A stretch of 48,595 bases of DNA from Oscillospiraceae bacterium (GTDB lineage Bacteria; Bacillota; Clostridia; Saccharofermentanales; Saccharofermentanaceae), in NCBI GenBank assembly GCA_902764825.1, contig CACWXL010000023.1:1-48595 (forward strand), in the 5' to 3' direction. How positions within the stretch are numbered: the stretch's first letter is position 1; the number at the start of each line of letters is the position of its first letter. The notes beneath the pieces were generated by a model. That model saw only the letters and a list, made by a program, of their open reading frames with translations. It did no database searches and was not told the DNA's origin. The position numbers were made by a program, and so were the translations under genes. Positions 16,799 through 24,595 of this stretch are shown here, piece after piece.

Positions 16799-16983
16799 TG
16801 CTTATTCCTCCATATGGTTTTCGATGTTACATACAAAAGGATATTCGCAAGCCCCTTTAAAATCAACCACCGGCGCGTGAACAGTTTATTACCGGAGTGT
16901 AATCGGCGGACATTGTTGCCAGTCACATCCAAAAAAGGTAGACTCTTGAACGTGCTGACATTTTTGCCGGGAGGGTATTTGCA

Positions 16984-17637
16984 ATGGAGAATCAGGCTCA
17001 GACAGGCGACAACATGGTCACCGTTACTTATGACAAGGACAGAAAGACCGTAACTTTCTACGACACATTCGTCGACATCAACGGAGATGTCATCAAGTAC
17101 GACGACATAGCGGTCATCCAGTCGGGTGCCATGGACCATTCCTTTATGTACTACATCGTCTTCGGCAACTCATTTACCTATAATTTTGACTTCACGACCT
17201 ACGACGGAAACAAGCATAAGTTCAAGCGCTACGGCCTTTCCGTCTACGGTATCGGCATCTATAAGCGCGTAAAGAAAGAATTTGAGACCGTATCTCCGCC
17301 GTTCTACGGGATCGTGGTAAGGAAGGTCGGCGAGCGCCTGATCGACAGGATCGCAAACGGCGCAACGGCCAACATCTGCGGCCTTGAGATCACCAAGGAC
17401 AAGATCACTTATGTCAAGAACAAGAAAAAGACATATGTCATCGACAGGAGTAACTTCGACCGTGCCGTCAACAACAGCTCCTATGCGGCAAGTTATGCCG
17501 AGATCTACATAAGAGACGAGAAAAAGCCCGTCTTCAGGGTATCCCTCAACGAACCCAACGCAAGGCTCATCGTCCCCATCGTCAACACATTTTTCGAATT
17601 CAGGATAAATGAAGCTGCTGCGGGCACGCAGGGCTGA
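16984..17637 (+). CDS. Hypothetical protein, 217 residues
   Basis: Not recognised. Soluble, strand-rich protein without signal or membrane segments, with high Tyr, Phe, Asp and Lys. Two halves look alike in outline: VTVTYDKDRKTVTFYD and ITKDKITYVKNKKKTYVIDR each begin a beta-rich, PH-like segment, suggesting two small barrels. GGGAGGG is the ribosome site, 9 nt before ATG. Monocistronic: divergent from the zinc-ribbon gene and closed by a strong bidirectional terminator. Confidence 0.75.
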   Translation: MENQAQTGDNMVTVTYDKDRKTVTFYDTFVDINGDVIKYDDIAVIQSGAMDHSFMYYIVFGNSFTYNFDFTTYDGNKHKFKRYGLSVYGIGIYKRVKKEFETVSPPFYGIVVRKVGERLIDRIANGATANICGLEITKDKITYVKNKKKTYVIDRSNFDRAVNNSSYAASYAEIYIRDEKKPVFRVSLNEPNARLIVPIVNTFFEFRINEAAAGTQG

Positions 17638-17655
17638 TCTGACTCAAATTAAAAA

Positions 17656-17685
17656 GGGCGTCTCACCGACAGGAGACGCCCTTTT
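17656..17685. terminator. Strong bidirectional terminator
   Basis: GGGCGTCTC (17656-17664) / GAGACGCCC (17673-17681), perfect 9-bp stem, 8-nt loop, with TTTT on the plus side and AAAAA (TTTTT on the minus strand) on the other. It closes both convergent genes. Confidence 0.93.
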
Positions 17686-17701
17686 CTATTGAATAAACTG
17701 A

Positions 17702-18343
17702 TTATCTCGGCAGATATTCCTCTTCAGGGTTGAGCTTCTTTTTCTTCTCTTTGGCTGCATTGACGAAATAAGTGACGAAGCCGAAGACGGGGATCAGCAT
17801 GACGCCGCCGACAAGAAGGATCGTGCTTGCTCTTGAGCTCGTGCAGTCGAGAAGGACATGTCTTATCACCCAGCCTTCCTTCTCGCTGATCTTGAGGTAA
17901 TCGAGACCTTCCTTATAGTATTTCTCGGCATCGGCCTTCTGGGCCTTTACTGTTCCGATGAATTCTCTCGGAGGAACCGAGATGGTCTTCGTGACGCCGT
18001 CGAAATAATCGTATGTCGCATCTGTCAGGGCATCCAGATACTCCCTGTCAGCCTTCTTGGAGACGGTCATCGGCATGACGGAGCCGTCCTCCATCATGAT
18101 GATGTAATAATACTCGTGGCCGGTCGGGATGAATGAGTAGGACTCGGTCTCTTCGGCATAGTTTCCGAGGCAGGCAACGACCTCATATGAGATCCACTGC
18201 TCTGAATAAGCATTATAGTTATCCACCACTTCCTCATAAGTTCCCTTAACGCCTCCGAACAAAAGATCCCTCAAAAAGAAGGCACATGCTCCGAACAGAA
18301 CAAAGGCAATGATGGAGACGACAAGAAGGCCCGTTTTTTTCAT
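17702..18343 (-). CDS. Hypothetical membrane protein with two helices
   Basis: 213 residues, family not recognised. An N-terminal helix (about 5-25), an extracytoplasmic middle of about 140 residues containing NYNAYSEQWISYEVVACLG and the charged AQKADAEKYYKEGLDYL, a second helix near 175-198, and a Lys-rich cytosolic tail ending EEEYLPR. ATG 18343 is chosen over a longer frame because GGGGGA lies upstream and the signal-anchor then starts at MKKTG. It lies 79 nt downstream of the histidine kinase on the same strand, with a large inverted repeat between them, so it may be a third member of that operon or separately controlled. Confidence 0.75.
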   Translation of the reverse strand: MKKTGLLVVSIIAFVLFGACAFFLRDLLFGGVKGTYEEVVDNYNAYSEQWISYEVVACLGNYAEETESYSFIPTGHEYYYIIMMEDGSVMPMTVSKKADREYLDALTDATYDYFDGVTKTISVPPREFIGTVKAQKADAEKYYKEGLDYLKISEKEGWVIRHVLLDCTSSRASTILLVGGVMLIPVFGFVTYFVNAAKEKKKKLNPEEEYLPR

Positions 18344-18349
18344 AATAAT

Positions 18350-18412
18350 TCCCCCGCTTTGATTGACTGTCCGATATTGTATCACAAGGACAGGTCAGCT
18401 TGCTGCGGGGGA
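18350..18412 (-). repeat. 63-nt hairpin that masks a ribosome site
   Basis: Outer arms TCCCCCGC (18350-18357) and GCGGGGGA (18405-18412) are exact complements; inner arms ACTGTCC / GGACAGG also pair. On the minus strand the distal arm GCGGGGGA is the ribosome site of the gene starting at 18343. A TACAAT with upstream TG (18381-18376) lies in the loop. Confidence 0.65.
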
Positions 18413-18422
18413 GTTTTAAAGA

Positions 18423-20135
18423 TCATTTCCCGGCGGGCTTTTTGGTTATCAATGCCTCGAAAACACCGTCTTTGAGCTGCGTCTTAAGATAGAGCCTGTG
18501 CTGCTCTAAGATCCTTCCGGCGATCGCAAGGCCGGTGCCGGGCGTATATTTCGCTGCGTCCGTCTTATTCGTGATCTTAATGCCCTTTCCGGTGATGTCG
18601 GCTTCGATCTTTGAATCAGCGGTCTTATATTTCGATGCATTGTCGATAAGACAGAACAGCGCTGTCTTGAAATATTCACGGTCCATCTTAGTGTCAGTGT
18701 CACCTTTGATGACGACCTCTGCACCGGCCTTTTCCGCAGCTTCCGCAAGGGCGGTGCGGACGGAAGCCTTGATGAACTTGCGGTCCGACTTCTCGGCGGT
18801 CTTAAGGATGGCTTCGATGTCCTTGTTCATCTCGGAGGTCTTGGCGAGGATCTGATCTGCATAACGGTCCTTATCTTCGCCTGTCTCTACATCCTTCAGG
18901 TTCTCTGCATAGCCGCCCAGGATCTGCAGCGGCGTCTTCATGTTGTGCGCGAGGGAATCGATGAGGTTATTCTTGAAGTTGTTGTTCTCGTATGCCTTCT
19001 TGTACTGGCTGTACGGCCTGACCGCCAGAATAAGAGCTATTGCAAGGCAGAGCACCAGAAGAATGATGCCGAAGGCGATCAGGAACGGGCTGTAAAATTC
19101 CTCGAACGATGCACATGATATAACGAATTCGGCCAGGTATTTTTGACCGTCGATGCTGAATACTGCTACGACACCTTTGGTATTCGGAATGCCTTTCTTA
19201 AATATCACGTACTGGTGTTCGTTACCTTTGTAGTTATCGTAACTGTAAACAGTATATTCACTGTCTTCTTTTTCACTGGCGGCGTCAGCTTCACGGATAA
19301 GGCTGTCCAGATCAGCAGCCGATAAGATGCCGGCATTAGCATTCAAAAATGCTTCGGGCTTCTTTAGAGTCGGGAAGATAGTAAGGCTTGGCACAATTCC
19401 CTCTTCATCGCAGATCTTATAAAGATCTGCCTTGGAAGGATCCGTAAAATCCCATTTAGCGGGAAAAGCTTTCCCGAATAAATAGTCAACGCCGGATTCT
19501 CTGACCTTTCCTATATGCAGTCCGGCCTCATCAAAGTAATACGATTTGACGTCCGGCTGAGCATACCTTAAAGCACCGCAGAGCTCTGATGAAACACACA
19601 CCAGCTTGTCTGCATAGTAACTATCGGTCATGGCGCTAAGGTCCCAGCCATTGGTCAATCGCCTGTCCCAGCTGCTTTCATCTGAGATCTTCCGGATTTC
19701 ATCGCACTTTATATATTCGATCACCCAGTCTTCGTTTGCCGGTTTGATCGTTTCGATTCTCTTTCCCTCAGCAAGCAGCTCCGGATCGTCAGTAACGTAG
19801 TACCAATGATGCATTCTTTCTTCAACAGGAATAACGTTGTAATCTGTCTCGAAAAAAGTATCTATGCTTCCGTCTTCACCGATCCTGGCAAGCTTTATGT
19901 AGTCGGCAGAATAGAAATTGGTAATGATGCTCATAAAAACGCTGCCGTATCTGCCTTCATCATAGTTGGTGATTATCTTTTTATACAGCTCCACCCTGTC
20001 ATTAAAACCTGTTTCAAGAGACGACTGATACACGCTCGATAAATGCATCGTAACAGCAGTATAGAGCACAGCCCCTATGAGCAGGCTTGTGATCACTCTT
20101 CCGGCTGCAAAATGGAAATACTTCTTTCTTTTCAT
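18423..20135 (-). CDS. Sensor histidine kinase with a reduced ATP-binding domain
   Basis: Membrane sensor kinase. 570 residues: helix 1 at about 12-30, a very large extracytoplasmic sensor (about 31-347), helix 2 at 349-372, then the dimerisation/H box SLAHNMKTPLQIL with His397, the N box CLIDNASKY, and a G2-like PGTGLAIAGRIL. The G1 box (DxGxG) and F box are missing: after the N box only about 30 residues separate it from PGTG, against 50 or more normally. So the ATP lid is shortened and nucleotide binding may be altered. It follows the response regulator by 75 nt, and the pair surely acts together. Confidence 0.9.
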   Translation of the reverse strand: MKRKKYFHFAAGRVITSLLIGAVLYTAVTMHLSSVYQSSLETGFNDRVELYKKIITNYDEGRYGSVFMSIITNFYSADYIKLARIGEDGSIDTFFETDYNVIPVEERMHHWYYVTDDPELLAEGKRIETIKPANEDWVIEYIKCDEIRKISDESSWDRRLTNGWDLSAMTDSYYADKLVCVSSELCGALRYAQPDVKSYYFDEAGLHIGKVRESGVDYLFGKAFPAKWDFTDPSKADLYKICDEEGIVPSLTIFPTLKKPEAFLNANAGILSAADLDSLIREADAASEKEDSEYTVYSYDNYKGNEHQYVIFKKGIPNTKGVVAVFSIDGQKYLAEFVISCASFEEFYSPFLIAFGIILLVLCLAIALILAVRPYSQYKKAYENNNFKNNLIDSLAHNMKTPLQILGGYAENLKDVETGEDKDRYADQILAKTSEMNKDIEAILKTAEKSDRKFIKASVRTALAEAAEKAGAEVVIKGDTDTKMDREYFKTALFCLIDNASKYKTADSKIEADITGKGIKITNKTDAAKYTPGTGLAIAGRILEQHRLYLKTQLKDGVFEALITKKPAGK

Positions 20136-20210
20136 TATGTAACTCCTCCCCGTATTTGCGGCCGTCCTTTGTGCCCGCCTCTTCAGCGGAAAGCTTTTTA
20201 AGGACGCTCC

Positions 20211-20879
20211 TTAATCGAACCTGTATCCGACGCCTATAAGTGTCTTTATGCGGGCTCCTTCTTTTCGAAGTTTCTTACGGAGATTCTTCACGCGGTTATC
20301 GATAACGCGCTCGGAGATGTAATCATCCCCGCCCCAGGCAACCGCGAGCAAGAGCTTTCTCGTGACTGCGACACCCGGGTGCTCCATCATGTACTTCAAG
20401 ATCTGGTATTCCTTCGGCGGAAGATCGACCACGTCCCCTGCCACGCGCACTTCGAATCTCAGGGGATCGAGCTCTATCTGCCCGCTTCTCAAGATCTTGC
20501 GTTCCACATGTTCCGTGCCTGCGCGCTCAAGGATCGCCAGGAGCTTTTTATACAGGACCGCTATCGAAAAAGGCTTCACGATATAATCGTCCGCACCAAG
20601 TTCGTAGCCGTAAAGAACGTCTTCCTCCCTGACTTTTCCGGTGAGGAAAACGACCGGCTTATCCGACCTCTTCCTTATGATCCTGCAGAGCTCAAAGCCG
20701 TCAAGGCCCGGCATCATTATGTCGAGAAGGAAGAGATCGTACTCTTCGTTGAGGATCTTACTAAGGCCCAGATTTCCGTCCTCGGCAAAATCCAGCGCGA
20801 TCCGGTCGCGCCTCCCGAAATAATCACCGATGACCTGCCTTATCTGGCTGTCATCCTCAACGAGCAAGACTCTGTACAT
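20211..20879 (-). CDS. OmpR/PhoB-family response regulator
   Basis: DNA-binding response regulator, partner of the kinase downstream. 222 residues: receiver domain with acidic pocket EDD (8-10), phospho-acceptor Asp53 in LLDIMMPG, Thr in FLTGK and Lys in YIVKPF; then a winged-helix DNA-binding domain with RFEVRVAG, PPKEYQILKYMMEHPG and the recognition helix VIDNRVKNLRKKLR, ending GVGYRFD. ATG 20879 is chosen because GGAGG is 5 nt upstream. The promoter region contains two direct repeats 11 bp apart that could be its own binding site. Confidence 0.94.
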   Translation of the reverse strand: MYRVLLVEDDSQIRQVIGDYFGRRDRIALDFAEDGNLGLSKILNEEYDLFLLDIMMPGLDGFELCRIIRKRSDKPVVFLTGKVREEDVLYGYELGADDYIVKPFSIAVLYKKLLAILERAGTEHVERKILRSGQIELDPLRFEVRVAGDVVDLPPKEYQILKYMMEHPGVAVTRKLLLAVAWGGDDYISERVIDNRVKNLRKKLRKEGARIKTLIGVGYRFD

Positions 20880-20910
20880 GAGAACCTCCGTCAAGAGTAT
20901 GTTACAGGTC

Positions 20911-20939
20911 TAGTGTATCGTTAGTGTATTGTTTTGCAA
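20911..20939 (-). promoter_or_regulatory. Response-regulator promoter with 11-bp-spaced direct repeats
   Basis: Minus strand TTGCAA (20939-20934), 16-nt spacer, TACACT (20917-20912). On the plus strand TAGTGTAT occurs at 20911-20918 and 20922-20929, exactly 11 bp apart, over the -10 and spacer. Confidence 0.5.
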
Positions 20940-20962
20940 ATGGGGCGGGGGACAGACCCCGA

Positions 20963-21054
20963 CTGTAATACAGGGGGGTAAAAACATGCCGACAATTATA
21001 TAAAACGGCTTTTTTATATAATTGTTGCCCCTACAAAAAGGGCGTGTATTACAG
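20963..21054. repeat. 92-bp palindromic element, copy 1
   Basis: Ends CTGTAATACA (20963-20972) and TGTATTACAG (21045-21054); inner arms ACAATTATATAAAA and TTTTATATAATTGT face each other over a 4-6 nt loop. The whole unit is an imperfect hairpin. The reverse complement aligns with the element at 33500-33591, which is also 92 bp. Both also have CCATTTGCAAAAC (20943-20931 here, minus) beyond the same end. It fills most of the 311-nt gap between the regulator and the metal transporter. Confidence 0.85.
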
Positions 21055-21103
21055 TGGCGCTGCAAAAATGCCGGCAAGACGAATTCAAGCGGCATTCATT
21101 TGT

Positions 21104-21124
21104 TGAAACTGATAATCAATTTCA
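21104..21124. promoter_or_regulatory. 21-bp palindrome, candidate Fur-family (Zur/Fur) box
   Basis: Arms TGAAACTGAT and ATCAATTTCA around a central A; only one base pair breaks the symmetry. The core TGATAATCA resembles the TGATAAT half-site of Fur-family repressors. It ends 2 nt before the -35 of the metal transporter promoter. Confidence 0.65.
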
Positions 21125-21126
21125 TA

Positions 21127-21155
21127 TTGACACTCCCAGCACGCGCTCCTATAAT
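21127..21155 (+). promoter_or_regulatory. Consensus sigma-A promoter of the metal ABC transporter
   Basis: TTGACA (21127-21132), 17-nt spacer, TATAAT (21150-21155): both hexamers perfect. Such a strong promoter fits control by a repressor at the adjacent palindrome. Confidence 0.88.
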
Positions 21156-21190
21156 ACTTTTCCGTACCCTATAAATAAGAAGAGGCATCA

Positions 21191-21907
21191 ATGGAGCAGC
21201 TGATCTGCAAAAACTTAAAACTCGGATACGAGAATATCACCCTCGCTGAGGACTTGAGCTTCAGCGTCGAAGCGGGTGATTACCTTTGCATCGTCGGCGA
21301 AAACGGCGCGGGCAAGTCCACGCTCATGAGAACGCTCCTCCGACTCCAGAAGCCTTTGGGCGGCACTATCGAATACCATGACGATCTGACCGCATCTTCG
21401 ATCGGTTATCTTCCGCAGCAGACGTTAGTCCAGAAGGATTTCCCGGCTTCAGTTTATGAGGTCGTCCTCTCCGGCTGCCAGAACAGCCTGGGCTTCCGCC
21501 TTTTCTATTCTAAGGCTGCGAAAGAAAGAGCCCGCAAGAACATGGAGCGCTTAGGGATCACTGACCTCGCCAAGCGTTGCTACAGGGAACTTTCCGGCGG
21601 CCAGCAGCAGAGAGTCCTTCTCGCAAGAGCCCTTTGCGCCACAGAGAAGATGCTCCTTCTTGACGAGCCTGTAGCAGGCCTCGATCCCCTCGTTACGAGC
21701 GAGATGTATTCCCTCATAGAGAAGCTCAACGACGAAGGCATCACGGTCATCATGATCTCACACGACATCGCTTGCTCGGTCAAATACGCCAAGCACGTTC
21801 TTCATATCGGCAACGAATTCTTCTTCGGAACTGTAGAGGACTATAAGAAGTCGCCTGCCGGAAGCAAGTATCTCGGGGAAGGAGGGCACCATCATCACCA
21901 TGTTTGA
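21191..21907 (+). CDS. Metal (Zn/Mn) ABC transporter ATP-binding protein
   Basis: ATPase of a ZnuC/MntB-type importer, on the cytoplasmic face. 238 residues: Walker A GENGAGKST (36-44), signature ELSGGQQQR, Walker B MLLLDEP, D-loop AGLD and H-loop SHD. The C-terminus ends in a run GGHHHHHV, a likely metal-binding tail. AAGAGG is the ribosome site. It overlaps the permease gene by 8 nt. No solute-binding protein gene is nearby, so the binding protein must be encoded elsewhere. Histidine tail and palindrome favour zinc, but manganese or iron are possible. Confidence 0.9.
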   Translation: MEQLICKNLKLGYENITLAEDLSFSVEAGDYLCIVGENGAGKSTLMRTLLRLQKPLGGTIEYHDDLTASSIGYLPQQTLVQKDFPASVYEVVLSGCQNSLGFRLFYSKAAKERARKNMERLGITDLAKRCYRELSGGQQQRVLLARALCATEKMLLLDEPVAGLDPLVTSEMYSLIEKLNDEGITVIMISHDIACSVKYAKHVLHIGNEFFFGTVEDYKKSPAGSKYLGEGGHHHHHV

Positions 21908-22733
21908 TATCCTGATCGAATCCCTCGCTTATCCCTTCGTAAGATACGCCCTGATCGTCGGCGTTCTGATCGCGCTGTGCTCATCGCTTCTCGGCGTCAT
22001 CCTTGTACTCAAGAGATTCTCATATATCGGCGACGGCCTGTCACACGTCGCATTCGGCGCGATGGCGATCGCAGCCGTTGTTGGACTTGCAGACCAGATG
22101 GTCCTTACGCTCCCCATCACGATCCTTTGTGCGATCTTGCTCCTGTGGTCAGGCCAGAACGCAAAGATAAAGGGCGATGCGGCAATAGCCATGATCTCCG
22201 TCGGCGCCCTTGCATTCGGTTATCTCCTGATGAATATCTTCCCGACATCATCAAATGTCGCAGGCGATGTATGCTCTTCACTCTTCGGATCCATGAAGAT
22301 ATTGACGCTCACCAAATCGGAGGTCGTCCTCTGTATCGTTCTGTCGATCGTTGTGGTAATAGCTTTTGTGCTTTTGTATAACAGGTTTTTCGCGGTCACA
22401 TTCGATGAGAGCTTTGCAAAGGCCGTCGGCACGAAGACCAGACTTCTTAACTTTGTGATCGCAACGGTTATCGCGGTCATCATCGTTCTTGCAATGAACC
22501 TCGTAGGATCCCTTCTCGTATCCGCGCTCGTTATCTTCCCCGCGCTCTCCGCGATGAGGATCTTCAAGAGCTTTAAGTCTGTTACGGTCTTCTCTGCAAT
22601 ACTTTCCGTCTTCTGCGCATTTGCAGGGATCATCCTCTCGATCCTCTTCAACACGCCCGTCGGAGCAACGATCGTAATTACGGACATCGTTGCATTCGTG
22701 ATCTGCTCAGTAATAGGAAAGATCAGGGGCTGA
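21900..22733 (+). CDS. Metal ABC transporter permease (ABC-3 family)
   Basis: Membrane-spanning subunit of the Zn/Mn importer. 277 residues with about eight hydrophobic helices; shows the ABC-3 features YPFVRYALIVGVLIALCSSLLG, FSYIGDGLSHVAFG and the late VGSLLVSALVIFPALSAMRI. It overlaps the ATPase gene by 8 nt, so the two are translationally coupled. Its stop codon directly abuts the stop of the convergent radical SAM gene with no intervening base, and no terminator hairpin is visible. Confidence 0.9.
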   Translation: MFDILIESLAYPFVRYALIVGVLIALCSSLLGVILVLKRFSYIGDGLSHVAFGAMAIAAVVGLADQMVLTLPITILCAILLLWSGQNAKIKGDAAIAMISVGALAFGYLLMNIFPTSSNVAGDVCSSLFGSMKILTLTKSEVVLCIVLSIVVVIAFVLLYNRFFAVTFDESFAKAVGTKTRLLNFVIATVIAVIIVLAMNLVGSLLVSALVIFPALSAMRIFKSFKSVTVFSAILSVFCAFAGIILSILFNTPVGATIVITDIVAFVICSVIGKIRG

Positions 22734-24077
22734 TCACTTCATATATTTCGACATCGTCTCGCCCCAGAGACCGATACGTTCATAGGTAATGAGCTTGCAG
22801 AGCGCGTCAGTCAGCTTGCCGAATTTCCTGTAGAAAAGATTGAACATCAGATATGCAGCGCGCTGATCCTTCTTCTCCGGAATGCGCCTGATTATGTTCC
22901 TGAACGAATAGATCTTCTTATACATCCCGAGATAGCCTTTATAGAGGTCTTCCGGAGATATGTCCGAAGGCTTGTAGACAACGTTCGCCGTGTTGTAAAG
23001 GGACAGATCGTCAGTTATTATCCTGCCCTCTTCCTTCATCCTGTCATAGAGCTTTGTGCCGGGATAAGGCGTTAAGATGTGTGAGGTAACGGTCTCGATC
23101 TTATTCTTTACGATCCAGTCGAGCGTATCCTTAAAGGTGTCTTTTGTATCTCCATCGAGCCCGAAAACAAAACTTGCGTTGATCATGATGCCCCTGTCAT
23201 GGATATTCCTGATCGCGCGCTCATATGTGTCCGTGTGATTCTGGACTTTATGCACATTGGATACGGCATTCTGGTTGATGCTCTCAAAGCCTATGAACAG
23301 GCCCTGGCAGCCGCTCTCCTTCATGAGATCTAAAAGCTCTTCATCGTATGCGGCATTGATCGATACCGCGGCATTCCACCTGATATGAAGGTCCTTGAGC
23401 CTTGTAAGGAATTCGCGTGTCCACTTTGGGTTCCCGCAGAAGTTGTCATCTATTATCATGATGTGCTTCTTATTGAGCATCCTTATCTCGTCCAAGACCA
23501 CATCGATATCACGGTTGATGAACTGCTGGTCATTGCCGCTGTTGTAGCAGAAATCGCACCTGAAAGGACATCCTCTGCTCGTGTGGATTATGTTGCAGTA
23601 AAGGTAATCCCTGTGATCGACCAGGTCATAGGCAGGACTTACGATGTCACCGGTGGTAAGCTTCCTGCAGCGGTAGATCTTCTTAAGACAGCCGTTCTCA
23701 AGATCCTCCATGATCTGAGGCCAGGTGCCTTCTGCCGCGCCTACGCACAAAACGTCGAAAAGCCCGTCCTCTATTGTATTGAGCGCCGTTGTGATATGGA
23801 TCCCGCCGGCTACGACAGGAATGCCTTTTGCACGGTAAACCTTTGCGATCTCAATGGCTCTCGGAAGAGCATCTACCGTTATGGAGATACCTACGATATC
23901 AGGAGAATCCGTAAGATCGATATCCCTGATGTTCTCGTTCTCGATCCTGATCTCATGCCTGTCACGGATAATGTTGGCGATCGTAAGAAGTCCTAAAGGA
24001 GGCGACATGTGAAGCTTAAGATCCGTGTCGACGGGTCTTTTATGCATCCTTGGCATTATGAGTTTAACGTAAGCCAT
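22734..24077 (-). CDS. B12-binding radical SAM protein
   Basis: Cobalamin-dependent radical SAM enzyme, substrate unknown. 447 residues: a B12-binding Rossmann domain (about 1-130, VVAGGIHITT near 88), then a radical SAM barrel with the 4Fe-4S cysteines C170, C174 and C177 in RGCPFRCDFCYNSG, IIDDNF strand, GFESIN, and SFVFGLDGDT. Typical B12-binding members have a DxHxxG motif for base-off binding; the N-terminal region here is short and lacks a clear one. Members of this class methylate or rearrange unreactive carbons, for instance in antibiotic or lipid biosynthesis. It stands beside a small membrane-protein gene (18-nt gap), the only hint of partner. Confidence 0.88.
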   Translation of the reverse strand: MAYVKLIMPRMHKRPVDTDLKLHMSPPLGLLTIANIIRDRHEIRIENENIRDIDLTDSPDIVGISITVDALPRAIEIAKVYRAKGIPVVAGGIHITTALNTIEDGLFDVLCVGAAEGTWPQIMEDLENGCLKKIYRCRKLTTGDIVSPAYDLVDHRDYLYCNIIHTSRGCPFRCDFCYNSGNDQQFINRDIDVVLDEIRMLNKKHIMIIDDNFCGNPKWTREFLTRLKDLHIRWNAAVSINAAYDEELLDLMKESGCQGLFIGFESINQNAVSNVHKVQNHTDTYERAIRNIHDRGIMINASFVFGLDGDTKDTFKDTLDWIVKNKIETVTSHILTPYPGTKLYDRMKEEGRIITDDLSLYNTANVVYKPSDISPEDLYKGYLGMYKKIYSFRNIIRRIPEKKDQRAAYLMFNLFYRKFGKLTDALCKLITYERIGLWGETMSKYMK

Positions 24078-24095
24078 ATAACACCCCGTAAGAGC

Positions 24096-24473
24096 CTAGT
24101 GCATAGCGTTAATGAAGGTTGCTATCGATATGTAACCGTACAGGAGCACAACAGCCGTATCGAGGATATAAAGGACCATCAGGACCTTGCCGAAGAGACA
24201 ATCCTTCTTATGCAGCCTGACACCGATCATCAAACCCCATGACGCAAAATAGGGAGCAAACACCATTAAATGCATCAGCAACATGATTGCCATGCTGTTA
24301 AACATAGATCCATAAAGACGAGCATAAGTACCGATATATAACAAGATCCAGAACAAGGCCGGTACGCCGTATCTTAAAACAAGTGAGATTATGCAGTGTG
24401 CCTTTGCGCGCTCAGGCGTCATTTCGACGCCTGCTGTGGCTAACTGTTCGCTGTCATAAATTGGCCGCGTCAT
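24096..24473 (-). CDS. Hypothetical small membrane protein
   Basis: 125 residues, unrecognised. An N-terminal soluble stretch with EMTPERAKAH, then about three to four hydrophobic helices (LFWILLYIGTY, MFNSMAIMLLMHLMVF, VLMVLYILDTAVVLLYGYI). ATG 24473 is chosen because GGAGGT lies 7 nt upstream and the upstream extension spans a promoter and hairpin. It lies upstream of the radical SAM gene by 18 nt, so probably in one operon with it. Confidence 0.75.
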   Translation of the reverse strand: MTRPIYDSEQLATAGVEMTPERAKAHCIISLVLRYGVPALFWILLYIGTYARLYGSMFNSMAIMLLMHLMVFAPYFASWGLMIGVRLHKKDCLFGKVLMVLYILDTAVVLLYGYISIATFINAMH

Positions 24474-24492
24474 ACCCGGTACCTCCGTGCTG

Positions 24493-24541
24493 CTATATTG
24501 CCTTATGGCAGTATAGTAACACGGCACACCGCGAATTTCAA
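24493..24541 (-). promoter_or_regulatory. Promoter with overlapping palindrome
   Basis: Minus strand TTGAAA (24541-24536), 17-nt spacer, TACTAT (24518-24513). A stem CTATATTGCC / GGCAGTATAG with loop TTAT (24493-24516) covers the -10 and start site, as an operator or a 5' hairpin would. Confidence 0.6.
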
Positions 24542-24595
24542 TAGATTTTTATCGTTATTCGATATTTTTATGTTGAATAGCAACAATGCCTTTGT

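Noticed and set aside
20163..20206. Stem CGTCCTT/AAGGACG between response regulator and kinase as terminator
   Set aside because: There is no T run on the minus strand and both genes clearly belong together.
20379..20924. Plus-strand open frame of 181 codons opposite the response regulator
   Set aside because: It runs antisense through a clear OmpR-family gene and has no recognisable domain.
23385..23996. Plus-strand open frame of 203 codons opposite the radical SAM gene
   Set aside because: Antisense to conserved motifs, with no start signal; a codon-bias effect.
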